Origin: JBELMB01 sp042088665
GTDB lineage: Bacteria > Pseudomonadota > Alphaproteobacteria > Rhodobacterales > Rhodobacteraceae
Direction of reading: 5' to 3'
NCBI GenBank assembly: GCA_042088665.1
Contig: JBELMB010000076.1
Location: 1-22,369, forward strand
Length of the DNA: 22,369 bases
Shown here: in pieces, positions 8,708-18,300 of the stretch
How positions within the stretch are numbered: position 1 is the first letter of the stretch
Layout of the letters: every line of letters starts with the position of its first letter
Notes under the pieces: model-generated
Told to the model about the DNA's origin: nothing
Database searches by the model: none
The model's input: only the letters and a program-made list of their open reading frames with translations
Made by a program: the position numbers and the translations under genes

Positions 8708-9735
8708 TGACCAGACATCTTTCCATTCCAGCGCTTGTCGCAGCACTTGGCACCAGCGCGGCCAGTACGGCCAGCGCGCAAGACACCCTGACCATCTCGG
8801 TCTATTCCTTCGCTCAGGACGCCTACAAGGCCGCGCTCTATGATCCCTTCGAAGAGATCTGCGGCTGCGAACTGGTGATCGAGACCGGCAATTCCGTGGA
8901 ACGCATGGCCAAGATCGAAGCCAACGCCGCGGATCCGGTGATCGACATGGCGGTGATTTCGTCGCACGACGCGCTGAGCCTCGCCCAAAAGGGCTTGCTG
9001 CAACCGCTCGACACCTCGAAACTGGCAAGCTTTGACAAGCTCTACCCCGCCGCACAGGACCCGCTGGGGGGCAACATGGCTGTGGGCTATACCTTTTATG
9101 CCAGCTCCATCGTCTACCGCGAGGATCTGCTGACCATCGAAAGCTGGTCCGATCTGCTCGGAGAACCGCTTGCGGGAAATGTCTCCCTGCCCAATATCAC
9201 CGGCACGCAGGGCCCGCTCACGCTCATGATGCTGGACAAGGCCGCGGGTGGGGACGCCAGCGATTTCACCTCGACGATCTCGGCCATTGGCGCACATGCC
9301 GATGACATCGTGACCTTTTATTCCCGGTCTTCGGAACTGGCGCAATTGATGAACCAGGAAGAAGTGATCGCCGCCCCCGTGGGCCGCTTTGCGTGGAGCC
9401 GCTTCAAGAGCTCGCCGCTGCCCTTCGCCTGGGCCGATCCGGCAGAGGGTCAGGCCGGCGGCATGAACGTGATGATCATGACGGCGGGCAATGGCAACGA
9501 AGAGCTGGCCTACAAGCTGATGGATTACTGGCTCTCGACCGAGGTGCAGACCCGCGTCGCAGAGGCCCTGATCGACAGCCCCGCCAACATGGAGGTCATG
9601 GTCAGCGACGAGGTGGCCGAAAACCTCACCTATGGGGCCGAGTTGATCAACTCCCTCAACATCCTCGATCCCGCCGTGATCATCGCAGAGCGTGATGGCT
9701 GGGTCGAGCAGTGGAACACCGAAGTGATCCGCTGA
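8707..9735 (+). CDS. ABC transporter periplasmic substrate-binding protein (PotD-like, family 1)
   Basis: This 342-residue protein begins with a Sec signal peptide (MTRHLS, a hydrophobic Ala-rich core, and a cleavage site near ASA/QD at about residue 25). The mature part has the extracellular solute-binding family 1 layout seen in PotD and Fe-type binding proteins: SVYSFAQDAYKAALYDPFEE at the start, ASSIVYREDLL with a WSDLLGEPLAGNVSLP segment in the middle, and a C-terminal lobe ending DGWVEQWNTEVIR. AGGAG at 8693-8697, 9 bases before the ATG, supports the start. It captures the ligand in the periplasm for the two permeases downstream. The family is best known for polyamines, iron or phosphonates, but the two enzymes in this operon suggest a purine nucleoside or related compound. 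A CGC pair in the mature N-terminal lobe could form a strained disulfide or nothing at all. Confidence 0.9.
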   Translation: MTRHLSIPALVAALGTSAASTASAQDTLTISVYSFAQDAYKAALYDPFEEICGCELVIETGNSVERMAKIEANAADPVIDMAVISSHDALSLAQKGLLQPLDTSKLASFDKLYPAAQDPLGGNMAVGYTFYASSIVYREDLLTIESWSDLLGEPLAGNVSLPNITGTQGPLTLMMLDKAAGGDASDFTSTISAIGAHADDIVTFYSRSSELAQLMNQEEVIAAPVGRFAWSRFKSSPLPFAWADPAEGQAGGMNVMIMTAGNGNEELAYKLMDYWLSTEVQTRVAEALIDSPANMEVMVSDEVAENLTYGAELINSLNILDPAVIIAERDGWVEQWNTEVIR

Positions 9736-9745
9736 CCTGAACGCG

Positions 9746-9766
9746 GGGCGGCGCACTCCGCCGCCC
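9746..9766 (+). promoter_or_regulatory. Intercistronic GC hairpin after the binding-protein gene
   Basis: GGGCGGCG (9746-9753) pairs perfectly with CGCCGCCC (9759-9766) around a CACTC loop, 10 bp after the binding-protein stop. No T-run follows, so it is probably not a full terminator. Such hairpins often protect the 3' end of the more abundant binding-protein mRNA within ABC operons; that role is inferred here. Confidence 0.6.
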
Positions 9767-9829
9767 TTCCCCAACCTCACAACAGACCGAAACCCACCAT
9801 CAGCGCGCACAGGCCGCAGGAGCCCGGAT

Positions 9830-10654
9830 ATGTTTCTGAACCGCTCGGAAGGATTTGCACTGGCGCTACCGGCGGCGCTGTTCACCTTCCTTGTGTTCCT
9901 CGTGCCGGTCGGCATCCTGCTGTCGGTGGCGTTTCGCGGCGAAGGCGGGGGCTTCAGCCTGCAAGGCTATGTGGATTTTTTCGCGCAACCCCTGAATCAA
10001 CGCGTCTTCCTGCGCACGCTGAAGCTTGGCGTGCTGGTTGCCGGGGCTGCGGCCATCATCGGCTACGCGGCGGCGTTTTGTATCGTGAACCTGCCCGCCA
10101 CCGCGCGCGGGCGCATCTTTGGACTGGTGGTGCTGCCGCTGATGATCTCGCCGGTGGCGCGCACCTATGCGTGGATCGTGATCCTTGGCCGCACCGGGAT
10201 CGTCAACGACGCCATCGTCGGTCTGGGCTTGTCCAGCACGCCGATCCGGCTCTTGTTCACGGAAACGGCGGTCTTTATCGGTCTCTTGCAGCTGTTCCTG
10301 CCGCTGATGATCATCTCTCTGGTGTCGGCGATGGAAAACATCCCCCGCGATGTGGTTCCCGCCGCGCGGGTGTTGGGCGCAAGCTGGCTGCAGGTCTTCT
10401 TTCGCGTGATCCTGCCACTGACCAAGGAGGGGCTTGTGATCGGCGGCACTCTGGTCTTCACCGGTGCGCTCACGGCCTATATCACACCCGCCATCCTCGG
10501 CGGATCAAAGGTCCTGATGCTGGAGACGCTGCTCTACCAGAAAGTGAATGTCTCCAATGACTTTGTCTCTGCCAGCGTGATCGCGATGATCCTGATCGTG
10601 ATGTGCTTTTCGGCCAATCTGGTGCTGAAACGCATCGCCTCGGTGCGGAGCTGA
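9830..10654 (+). CDS. ABC transporter permease, PotB-like
   Basis: This 274-residue inner-membrane protein has about six hydrophobic segments, starting with an N-terminal one (FALALPAALFTFLVFLVPVG). The cytoplasmic coupling (EAA) loop is visible as AARVLGASWLQVFFRVILPL at about residues 180-199, ahead of a last pair of membrane helices. AGGAG at 9818-9822 sits 7 bases before the ATG. It follows the binding-protein gene after 94 bp containing a hairpin and is separated from the second permease by only 3 bp, so the two permeases should form the heterodimeric channel of one importer. The family (PotB/CysU-type) covers polyamine, iron and sulfate systems; the sequence alone does not tell the substrate. 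Confidence 0.92.
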   Translation: MFLNRSEGFALALPAALFTFLVFLVPVGILLSVAFRGEGGGFSLQGYVDFFAQPLNQRVFLRTLKLGVLVAGAAAIIGYAAAFCIVNLPATARGRIFGLVVLPLMISPVARTYAWIVILGRTGIVNDAIVGLGLSSTPIRLLFTETAVFIGLLQLFLPLMIISLVSAMENIPRDVVPAARVLGASWLQVFFRVILPLTKEGLVIGGTLVFTGALTAYITPAILGGSKVLMLETLLYQKVNVSNDFVSASVIAMILIVMCFSANLVLKRIASVRS

Positions 10655-10657
10655 CCC

Positions 10658-11434
10658 ATGTCCCGTCTGACCATCTGGCTCATCCTTGGCGTCACGCTGA
10701 CCTTCCTGATCGGCCCCTTCCTGATCGTGATCTTCGCGGGCATGTCGGCGGGCGAGGCGCTGGCCTTTCCTCCACAGGGGCTGTCGCTGAAATGGTACGC
10801 CAAGGTCTTTACCGTCGAGAGCTTTCGCGCCAGTTTCGCGCTGTCGCTGTTTCTGGCGGTCTTCGGGACATTGGCGGCCCTGTTGATCGGCATCCCGGCG
10901 GCCTATGCGCTGAACCGCTATGACATTCCCGGCGCAGAGACCATCCGCACCATCGTGGCCGCGCCGATCATCGTGCCGGGGATCATCGTCGGGCTGGCGC
11001 TCTTGCGCTATTTTGTCGTGCCGCTGGACGTGACCATCACCATGGCGCTGTTTGCAACCCATACCGCGCTGGTGCTGCCCTATGCGGTGCGCGTCGTCTC
11101 CTCCAGCCTGAACAACCTGCGCGCAGACATGGAAGAGGCGGCCGTGATCCTTGGCTGCTCGCGCCTGCAGGCCTTCACCAAGGTGGTGCTGCCGAACATC
11201 CGCGGCGGCATCCTCGCGGCCTTCATCCTTGGCTTTGTGACCAGCTTCAACGAAGTGCCCGCCTCGCTGTTCCTGTCCGGGCCGGGGGTGCGCACGCTGC
11301 CCATCGACATGTTGTCCTACATGGAAATCACCTTTGATCCATCGGTCGCGGCGCTTTCGGCGCTGCTGGCCTTCATGTCCGTCGCCATTGTCTTTATCGC
11401 CGAACGGCTGCTGGGGTTCTCTCGCTATGTCTGA
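10658..11434 (+). CDS. ABC transporter permease, PotC-like
   Basis: This 258-residue membrane protein is the second channel subunit. It has an N-terminal membrane helix (WLILGVTLTFLIGPFLIVIF), a FPPQGLSLKWYAKVF segment typical of PotC-type proteins, and a coupling loop (EEAAVILGCSRLQAFTKVVLP, about residues 157-177). GGAG at 10647-10650 is 7 bases before the ATG. The gene ends inside the next one: its TGA at 11432-11434 falls after the ATPase start at 11427, an 8-base overlap that implies translational coupling. It works with the upstream permease, the binding protein and the downstream ATPase. Confidence 0.92.
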   Translation: MSRLTIWLILGVTLTFLIGPFLIVIFAGMSAGEALAFPPQGLSLKWYAKVFTVESFRASFALSLFLAVFGTLAALLIGIPAAYALNRYDIPGAETIRTIVAAPIIVPGIIVGLALLRYFVVPLDVTITMALFATHTALVLPYAVRVVSSSLNNLRADMEEAAVILGCSRLQAFTKVVLPNIRGGILAAFILGFVTSFNEVPASLFLSGPGVRTLPIDMLSYMEITFDPSVAALSALLAFMSVAIVFIAERLLGFSRYV

Positions 11435-12440
11435 CGCTTATGTCTCGCTCTCTGACCTGACCCTATCCTACGCAGAGACAGTCGCCGTGCCCAACCTGAA
11501 CCTCGACATCACCGAGGGCGAATTGATCGCACTGCTGGGGCCGTCGGGCTGCGGCAAGACCACGACCATGCGCGCCATTGCCGGGCTGATGACACCGGCG
11601 TCGGGGCGTATCGTGATCGACGGTGTGGATGTGACCCGCACCCCGGCGAACAAGCGCGGCATCGGGCTGGTGTTCCAGTCCTACGCGCTTTTCCCGCACC
11701 TCAGCGCCTTTGAGAACGTGGCCTTTGGCCTGCGGCTGAAACGCCTGCCCGACGCACAGATCCGCGCCAGAGCAGAGGCCGGGATGGCGACCGTGGGCCT
11801 GTCCGGCTTTGAGGCGCGCAAACCGGCAGAGCTGTCGGGCGGCCAGCAGCAACGGCTGGCGCTGGCCCGCTCCCTTGTGATGGAGCCCAAGGTGCTGCTG
11901 CTGGATGAGCCGCTCTCCAACCTCGACGCGCGCCTGCGGCTGGAATTGCGCAATGAATTGCAGCGCGTGCAGAAAGAGACCGGGATCACCATGGTGTTCG
12001 TGACCCATGACCAATCCGAGGCCTTGGCGCTGGCGGACCGGATTGTCCTGATGAAGGACGGCCAGATCGAGCAGTTGGGCGCGCCTGCCGATCTTTATGC
12101 CGCGCCGGTCTCTGCCTTTGCGGCGGATTTCATGGGCTTCGAGAACATCTTTCGCGTCGAGGACGGCGATCTTGTCTCTGACCACGGGCGCCTGCCGCTG
12201 GGATTTGCCGCGCAAGGCCCGATCCTTGCGTGGCGCCCGGGCGGCGTCGCCGTGGGACAGGGACCACACAGGGGCACGGTTGTGGCCAGCAGTTTCGCCG
12301 GTGGGCACCGGGACTATGTGCTGAACAGCCCGCTTGGCCAGATCAAGGCCGAGGCCCCCATCGACGTTCCCGAAGTGCCGCTGGGACAGGACATTGCCTT
12401 TGACCTGCCCCAGGCCACCGTCCGGCCGCTCGCCGCGTGA
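11427..12440 (+). CDS. ABC transporter ATP-binding protein, PotA-like
   Basis: This 337-residue ATPase drives the importer from the cytoplasmic side. All key motifs are intact: Walker A GPSGCGKTT (residues 38-46), Q-loop FQSYALFPH, signature LSGGQQQR (136-143), Walker B VLLLDEP (156-162), D-loop SNLDA and H-loop His194 in FVTHDQSEAL. After about residue 235 comes a C-terminal TOBE-type regulatory region, as in PotA/UgpC/FbpC. The start was placed at ATG 11427, giving MSDAYVSL; the frame is open further upstream but lies over the permease. No good ribosome site precedes it, so it probably depends on coupling with the permease. Its end overlaps the nucleoside hydrolase start (GTGA). Confidence 0.94.
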   Translation: MSDAYVSLSDLTLSYAETVAVPNLNLDITEGELIALLGPSGCGKTTTMRAIAGLMTPASGRIVIDGVDVTRTPANKRGIGLVFQSYALFPHLSAFENVAFGLRLKRLPDAQIRARAEAGMATVGLSGFEARKPAELSGGQQQRLALARSLVMEPKVLLLDEPLSNLDARLRLELRNELQRVQKETGITMVFVTHDQSEALALADRIVLMKDGQIEQLGAPADLYAAPVSAFAADFMGFENIFRVEDGDLVSDHGRLPLGFAAQGPILAWRPGGVAVGQGPHRGTVVASSFAGGHRDYVLNSPLGQIKAEAPIDVPEVPLGQDIAFDLPQATVRPLAA

Positions 12441-13438
12441 CCGGTGTCTGGGTCGATACGGATTTCGGGTTTGATGACCTCTGGGCGCTGCTGGTGCTGC
12501 GGCACCTGCGGTGTCCCGTGGCCGGGGTGTCGCTGGTGGCGGGCAATGCCCCGCTGCACCGGGTGACGGCCAATGCCATGGGGGCGCGGCTGGCCTACGG
12601 GTTTGACTGGCCCTTGTGGCAGGGCGCGGACCGGCCCCTTGTGCGCGCGCCAGAGACCGCGCAGCGCATCCTCGGCCCCAGCGGCATGCGCAGCCGGGGC
12701 GCGGCGCTGCCGGTTCCGGATGCAGCCCCGCCACCCACGGGCGCGGTCGGGGCGCTGCGCAACTGGCTGATGTCCGACCTCACCGCCCCGCGCACTGTTC
12801 TGGCGCTTGGCCCGCTCACCAATATCGCGGCGCTGATCCAGCAGGCACCAGAGGCCGCAAACCGGATCACCCGACTGGTCTGGATGGGTGGCAGCGCCGG
12901 GCGCGGCAACCACACGCCCTTCGCAGAGTTCAACGCCCTCGCCGATGCAGAGGCGCTGGCCTGCGTGACAGGGGCAAACGTCATGGCAAGCAGTGGGCTG
13001 GGGAGGCCGGTGACCGCCACCAGCGTGACAGGATCCGGGATCGGCGAGACCTGCGCCCAAACGGCCGGCCTGCCGATGGACATCGTCGATCTGGAGTTCT
13101 GCCGCAAAGTCACCTTTGGTCCCGATGACCTGCCCGAAACGGATGCTTTGACCCGCGACTTGCTGGGCGGCTACCTCGACATTGCGCTGGAACGCGGCCG
13201 CCCCGGCATGGCGATCTATGACCCGCTGGCCGCCTTGGCCATCGCCGCCCCGCAGGACATGACCTTCGCACCTTGCACGGTCACCGTCTCCATCCGCCCC
13301 GACGAAAGTTATGGCGCCACGACGATGTCCCCGGCACAGACATCCACAACGCGGCTGGCCACTGGACCGCGCGAAGACCTCGCGCAAAAATGTCTTGCCG
13401 CATTGGAAAGGGAGGCCCTGCATGGCCAGAGACAGTGA
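12437..13438 (+). CDS. Nucleoside hydrolase (IunH/RihA family)
   Basis: This 333-residue enzyme is probably a purine or broad-specificity nucleosidase that splits the N-glycosidic bond to free base and ribose in the cytoplasm. The calcium-binding signature DTDFGFDD at residues 7-14 keeps the three Asp residues (9, 13, 14) of the family, although Phe replaces the usual Pro. The central part shows ALGPLTNIAALI, then WMGGSAGRGNHTPFAEFN, equivalent to the family's MGG and AEFN segments. The C-terminal Asp is Asp262 in IYDPLAAL; the usual catalytic His just before it is Tyr261 here. The GTG start at 12437 overlaps the ATPase stop and puts the signature at the normal distance from the N-terminus. 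The adenine deaminase gene starts 17 bases before this one ends. Confidence 0.9.
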   Translation: MTGVWVDTDFGFDDLWALLVLRHLRCPVAGVSLVAGNAPLHRVTANAMGARLAYGFDWPLWQGADRPLVRAPETAQRILGPSGMRSRGAALPVPDAAPPPTGAVGALRNWLMSDLTAPRTVLALGPLTNIAALIQQAPEAANRITRLVWMGGSAGRGNHTPFAEFNALADAEALACVTGANVMASSGLGRPVTATSVTGSGIGETCAQTAGLPMDIVDLEFCRKVTFGPDDLPETDALTRDLLGGYLDIALERGRPGMAIYDPLAALAIAAPQDMTFAPCTVTVSIRPDESYGATTMSPAQTSTTRLATGPREDLAQKCLAALEREALHGQRQ

Positions 13439-15227
13439 TCTGAACGCCCCCGACCTGCGCGCCCGGGCGGTCCGGGCGGCGCAGGGACAGGCGCGCTTTG
13501 ACCTCCTTGTGACCAACACCCGGCTGCTCGACATGGTCACCGGGCGCACCCGACTGGCAGACATCGGCATCGTAGGCGGGCTGATCGCAAGCGTCCACGC
13601 GCCGGACCCCAGCCGCGCCGCCGATACCCGGATCGACGCCGGGAACCGCCATGCGATCCCCGGTCTGATCGACACCCACATGCATGTGGAAAGCTCCATG
13701 GTGACGCCCGCGGAATACGCTGCCGCCGTGCTGCCGCGCGGCGTGACGAGTGTCGTCTGGGATCCGCATGAATTTGCCAATGCCTGTGGGCTTGAGGGCG
13801 TCGACTATGCCATAGCCGCAGGCCGTGACCTGCCGTTGCGCTTTCTGACGCTTGCCCCGACCTGCGTGCCCTCGGCCCCGGGGTACGAGGCCAGCGGCGG
13901 CGATTTCGACGCGCAGGTGCTGGACGGCCTGTTGGCGCGCGACGAGATCCATGGCGCGGCGGAACTGATGACCATGCACCCGCTGCTCAGCGGTGACCCG
14001 CGCGTGACGGGCATCGTCAACGCAGGGCTGACGCGCGGCAAACGGGTCTGCGGTCATGCGCGCGGTCTGACGGGGGGCCAACTGGCCGCCTATGCCGCAG
14101 CGGGCGTCGAGACAGACCACGAGCTGACCTCCGCCGAGGACCTGATCGCCCGGCTTGAGGCAGGCATGACCGTCGAGCTGCGCGGCTCCCACGGGCATCT
14201 CCTGCCCGCCTTTGCCGACGCGCTGCTGGCGCTTGGCCACCTGCCCCAGACCGTCACATTTTGCACTGACGATGTCTTTCCCGACGACCTGCATGCGCAT
14301 GGCGGCCTGGACCACATGGTGCGCCGGATGATCGGTCACGGCTTGCCGCCCGACTGGGCCTATCGCGCGGCCACGCTGAACGCCGCGACCCGGATCGGAC
14401 GCCCGGATCTGGGCCTGCTTGCACCCGGCAAGCGGGCAGATATCGTGTTGCTGGACGATCTCGCCGAGGCGCGTGCCAGCCTGACCGTCGCCGATGGGCG
14501 CATCGTGGCCCGGGACGGCGCCCTCACGGTGCCCGCCCCTGCCCTGTCTTCACCAAACGGCCAGCCGCCAAGACCCGGCATCTCACCGCCACCTGGCCTG
14601 ATGTCATCCGTCGCCCTCGCAGAGCTGCGGCCAGATGATTTTGCCTTGCCTGCCACTGGATCGGTGGCCCGGATCGCCACCCTGTCAAAACCGCGGTTTC
14701 CTGTCTGGGGCACCCGCGAGGTGCCCGTCGAGGAGGGCCACCTCGTGTTGCCAGAGGACATGATCCGCATGGCCATCGCCAACCGCTACGGCGCGCAGAC
14801 CCCTGTGCAGGTCGCATTCCTTGAGAATTGGGGCCAATGGCGGGGGGCCTTTGCGACCACCGTGTCTCATGACAGCCACAACCTGACCGTGTTCGGCCGC
14901 GACCCCGGGGACATGGCGCTTGCCGCGAACACGCTGCGTGCCTCGCAAGGCGGTCTCTGTGTCGTCGCCGGGGGCGAGGTCAAGGCGCATCTGCCGCTTC
15001 CTGTGGCAGGTCTGGTCAGCGAAGCCCCGCTTTCCGACACCGCCCGGCAGTTTGCCGCGCTGCGCGACGCGCTCGATGCGCTGGTCGATTGGGAGCCACC
15101 CTACCTCGTGTTCAAGGCGCTCTTCGGGGCCTCGCTGGTGTGCAACGCCGGACCAAGGCTGAGCGACGTCGGCATTGTCGACGTCTTCGAAGAGCGCATC
15201 CTCGACACGCCCATCCTCACGGCTTGA
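13422..15227 (+). CDS. ade: Adenine deaminase
   Basis: This 601-residue protein matches the Ade family of amidohydrolases in length and motifs. It deaminates adenine to hypoxanthine plus ammonia in the cytoplasm. The metal-binding HxH is in IDTHMHVESSM (about residues 84-94), followed by the family's DPHEFANACG, the CGHARGL segment, SHGHLLP, and TDDVFPDDL with the metal Asp. The Ade C-terminal domain is present as SHDSHNLTVFGRDPGDMALA, with FLENWGQWRGAFA before it. ATG 13422 is supported by AGGGAGG at 13409-13415, 6 bases upstream, and the N-terminus then matches the family. It overlaps the nucleoside hydrolase by 17 bp and is the last gene of the operon. Its place after a nucleosidase suggests that the substrate reaching it is adenine released from adenosine. 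Confidence 0.95.
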   Translation: MARDSDLNAPDLRARAVRAAQGQARFDLLVTNTRLLDMVTGRTRLADIGIVGGLIASVHAPDPSRAADTRIDAGNRHAIPGLIDTHMHVESSMVTPAEYAAAVLPRGVTSVVWDPHEFANACGLEGVDYAIAAGRDLPLRFLTLAPTCVPSAPGYEASGGDFDAQVLDGLLARDEIHGAAELMTMHPLLSGDPRVTGIVNAGLTRGKRVCGHARGLTGGQLAAYAAAGVETDHELTSAEDLIARLEAGMTVELRGSHGHLLPAFADALLALGHLPQTVTFCTDDVFPDDLHAHGGLDHMVRRMIGHGLPPDWAYRAATLNAATRIGRPDLGLLAPGKRADIVLLDDLAEARASLTVADGRIVARDGALTVPAPALSSPNGQPPRPGISPPPGLMSSVALAELRPDDFALPATGSVARIATLSKPRFPVWGTREVPVEEGHLVLPEDMIRMAIANRYGAQTPVQVAFLENWGQWRGAFATTVSHDSHNLTVFGRDPGDMALAANTLRASQGGLCVVAGGEVKAHLPLPVAGLVSEAPLSDTARQFAALRDALDALVDWEPPYLVFKALFGASLVCNAGPRLSDVGIVDVFEERILDTPILTA

Positions 15228-15248
15228 CGGGCACGGCCTTGCACCGGG

Positions 15249-15304
15249 CCTGATGCGTGCGGCCAGACGCAGAGGACCAGACGCATTTGACCTGACGCAT
15301 TCGG
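15249..15304. repeat. Four degenerate 14 bp tandem repeats between convergent genes
   Basis: Units begin at 15249, 15263, 15277 and 15291, exactly 14 bp apart: CCTGATGCGTGCGG, CCAGACGCAGAGGA, CCAGACGCATTTGA and CCTGACGCATTCGG. The shared core is CC(T/A)GA(T/C)GC. The array fills most of the 107 bp between ade and the converging caspase gene. No clear T-tailed terminator was seen there. Confidence 0.65.
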
Positions 15305-15334
15305 GCCGCGTGTGTCTCATGGGCGCAGCGTCCT

Positions 15335-18300
15335 TCAGAACAGGGAGAAATCCCCGACCATCAGGTTGCGCGCCATCCATGGGGTTTGCGACAATCGCGC
15401 CTCTGCCGGGGTGTCTGCCTGCGCAGCCTGCACGCGCGCGCTGACGAGGCTCTTGGTGCTGCGAAACAACTCGCTCAACTCGATGGCTCCATTGCCGTTT
15501 GCGTCATGGGTCGCCCGGTCCGTCACCAGCACATCCATCAGCGCCCGCGCAAAGAAACCCTCCCCCGTGCGCGGATCCTCCAGCGAGTATTCCCGGCCCT
15601 TGGCCGCCGCAAAAACCACCAGACCCGATGGGATCTGGTCCAACGCCCCGCCCACAACGTCATCGTTGGTGGAAAAGAGCCCCTCCCCCGCAAGGCCGCT
15701 GTGGCAGGCGTCGAGAAAGAGCACGATGCGCAGATCGGTGCCTTGCAAGACCTCTGTCACCGCGTCAAAGGACAGGCTGCTGCCCGCGATGTCGTCAAGG
15801 TCAACGCCCGCACCAGCGAGGTAATAGCGGTCCTCGATGCCCAGACCATGGCCCGCGAAATACATCGCCAGCGTCTCGCCCGGTGCGCTGCGGTCCACGA
15901 TCTCGCGCAGCGCCTGCAAAATGGCCTCGGGCGTGGCCGCGGCATCGAGCAACACAGTGTTGGTCGCGATCTCGACGCCGCTGTCGGCGCGCGTGCCAAC
16001 GGCCTGCGCAAACAGTTTTGCGTCCCCCACGGCGGCGCTCAGGTCGAGACCGGGATCACCGTAGTCATTGACCCCGATCGACAGGAGATGCACGCGGCGC
16101 GGCTGTTGCGGCGCGTCGATCTCCAGCGTGTAGGGGGCGCTGGCGACACGATTGGCATCCTCGGCCACGAGGCTGATCCAGCGGGTGCCGGCCAAGAGGT
16201 CTATCTCGGCGTCAAAGCTGTCTTCTGGTCCTGCGCTCTCCAGCCGGTCGGTGCGCAACCCGTCCTGAAAGACCGACACGCCGGACAGCCCGACCTGCGC
16301 CCGCGCCGCGCCGCGCAGCCGGACCGTGGCGCCCTGCACCTCGATGGCGGCCTGCAACACGGGTGGTGGCGTGATGGCGATCTCGCGCGGTTGGTGCCGG
16401 CCGCTCATGACGCGACCGACAAGGCCCGGGACCTTGAGATAGCCCTCGAATTGCTGCGCGGTGTATTCCCCGAAATGCCCCGGAAAGGTGTAGGACACGA
16501 AATGCGCGCCCTCGGCGGTCGCATCGAACTGGCCATCCTCGGTCCAGACGACGATCTCGTCATCTGCATAGAGCCCCGACAGCACGGTTTGCGCATCCGC
16601 CAGACGGTTGACGAAGAAGGTGCCATCCGATTGCACAGAAACAAGATGCTTGCCATCCGCCGCCAGAAGCACGTTTTCGAACAGGTCGCCGCGCGGCAGA
16701 CCAAAGCGGGTCTGCACGATCTCGCCGCGGCCAAGGTCGATGACCGCATAGCCCAGTGCCTCCTGGCTGTGCAGCACCAGCAACTCGCCGAAGCGCGTGA
16801 CCTCGAATCCGCAGTTATCCAGCTGGCTGCGGCAGTCCGGGCCGGTGTTGTTGTCCGGGTTGTCCAGATCCAGCGCGAAATGCGGCCCCCAGGGGGCTGT
16901 GTATTCCGCCACCCCCTTGGGATAGCGCGACGAAAACAGATAGGTGGTGGGGTTGTTGAAGGCCGCCGACCCTTCGGCACATTGCCCCGTCGTCATCCAG
17001 AACTTGTCGCCGTTGATGTCCCAGTACCACGCCCGGTCAAACAGGCCACGCAGCCGGTTCGGGCGCGCGCCACAACTGTAGCGTGGCTCGGGAAGGGCAA
17101 ATGACTGGGCCGAGACCTGCGTGTCCAGCGCGATCCAGCCCCAGGCCTTGCGGAAAAAGCTGTCACTTTTGCCAAGGCGGGCCTCGGGCACGGGGGTCTG
17201 CGACAGTGTTTCGATGCCGAATTCCGCGAGGCGGCGTCGCATCCGATCCGGTGTCACGGCCCGCACGGAAGTGCCCGCGCTGCGCCAGTTCAGCGCCCCA
17301 CGCGTGGACGCGGCCGGCGACGCAACCTCCTGACCGGACTGGGCCGTGAGCTCGGTCTGTGGCTGATACATCTCCCGCAGACGTTCGTTCCGCGTGACCG
17401 CATCCGCGGACCAGTTGCCCTGCGGCGACAGTTCCCGAAAGACAGCGACACGCTGGCTGGACGAATAGAAATGGTCCTGCGGCACGGTCAAAGCGGTCAC
17501 GGCCTGCATCTGTTCGGCCCTGTCCCGGGCTTGCGCGATCTCGCGCGGGCCGATCTTGCGCTTCGAGAAGGCCTCTGTCCCGATCTCCAGAAACGCGCCC
17601 CCGGAAATCCGGTCAAGGGACAGGTTGACCCCGCTGTGACCCCAGTAAACATTGTTCTCAAGGTCGAGCATGGCCACGCTGTCATGTCCCGCGCATATGC
17701 GGCAACCATTGCCCACACCGCCGATGTCGCGCCCTGTCACGGGGTTGGACAGCACCGCGATGCCATAGCCATTGACCAATTGCAGCATGAAGCTGTCACC
17801 ATGGGACCAGATCGTCTCCGCGCCGCCCTGATCGCTGATCCGCGCGCCGTCCACACTGTCAAAGATACCCGCCTCGTCGCCACGCGGCAGCACGAGGTAG
17901 CGCCCCGAGGGCGAGAAACGCGGCGCTTCGCCAACAAGGCTCAGGATCTCGCCGCCGGTCGCCGCATCCAGCAGGCGATACCGACCTGCGTAGATCTCAA
18001 GGTGGCGGGTGCCGTCAGGGCTGACAAACCTGCGCTCCGGGGCTTCGGCCGGGACCGGGTTGCTGACCACGATGCGCGGGCGCCCGGCGGTCTCGACCGT
18101 GATCTGCGCCCGGCCCTGACCGGGCGTGTCCACCCGCGGGGCGCAGCCGTCATGGCCCACCACGGCCCAGTTCACGCCCAACGCGCCAGACACCAGCGGT
18201 GTGACATCGATCTTGCCCGATTTGGGCAATCCGCGCCCGTAGTAAGGGATCACCACGCGGGTGTCGCCCGCGCGCCAGCCGATGCCAAACCCGGCCTCGC

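Noticed and set aside
8329..9915. Open frame of 528 codons on the minus strand
   Set aside because: It crosses the LacI and binding-protein genes and the gap to the first permease, and its translation shows no family features or ribosome site.
12314..13780. Open frame of 488 codons on the minus strand
   Set aside because: It is antisense to nucleoside hydrolase and ade and has no recognisable domain.
15386..17104. Long open frame of 572 codons on the plus strand, antisense to the caspase gene
   Set aside because: It is rich in Arg, Gln, His and Ala without domain patterns and lies opposite a frame with a clear caspase domain; GC-rich codon use opens such antisense frames.
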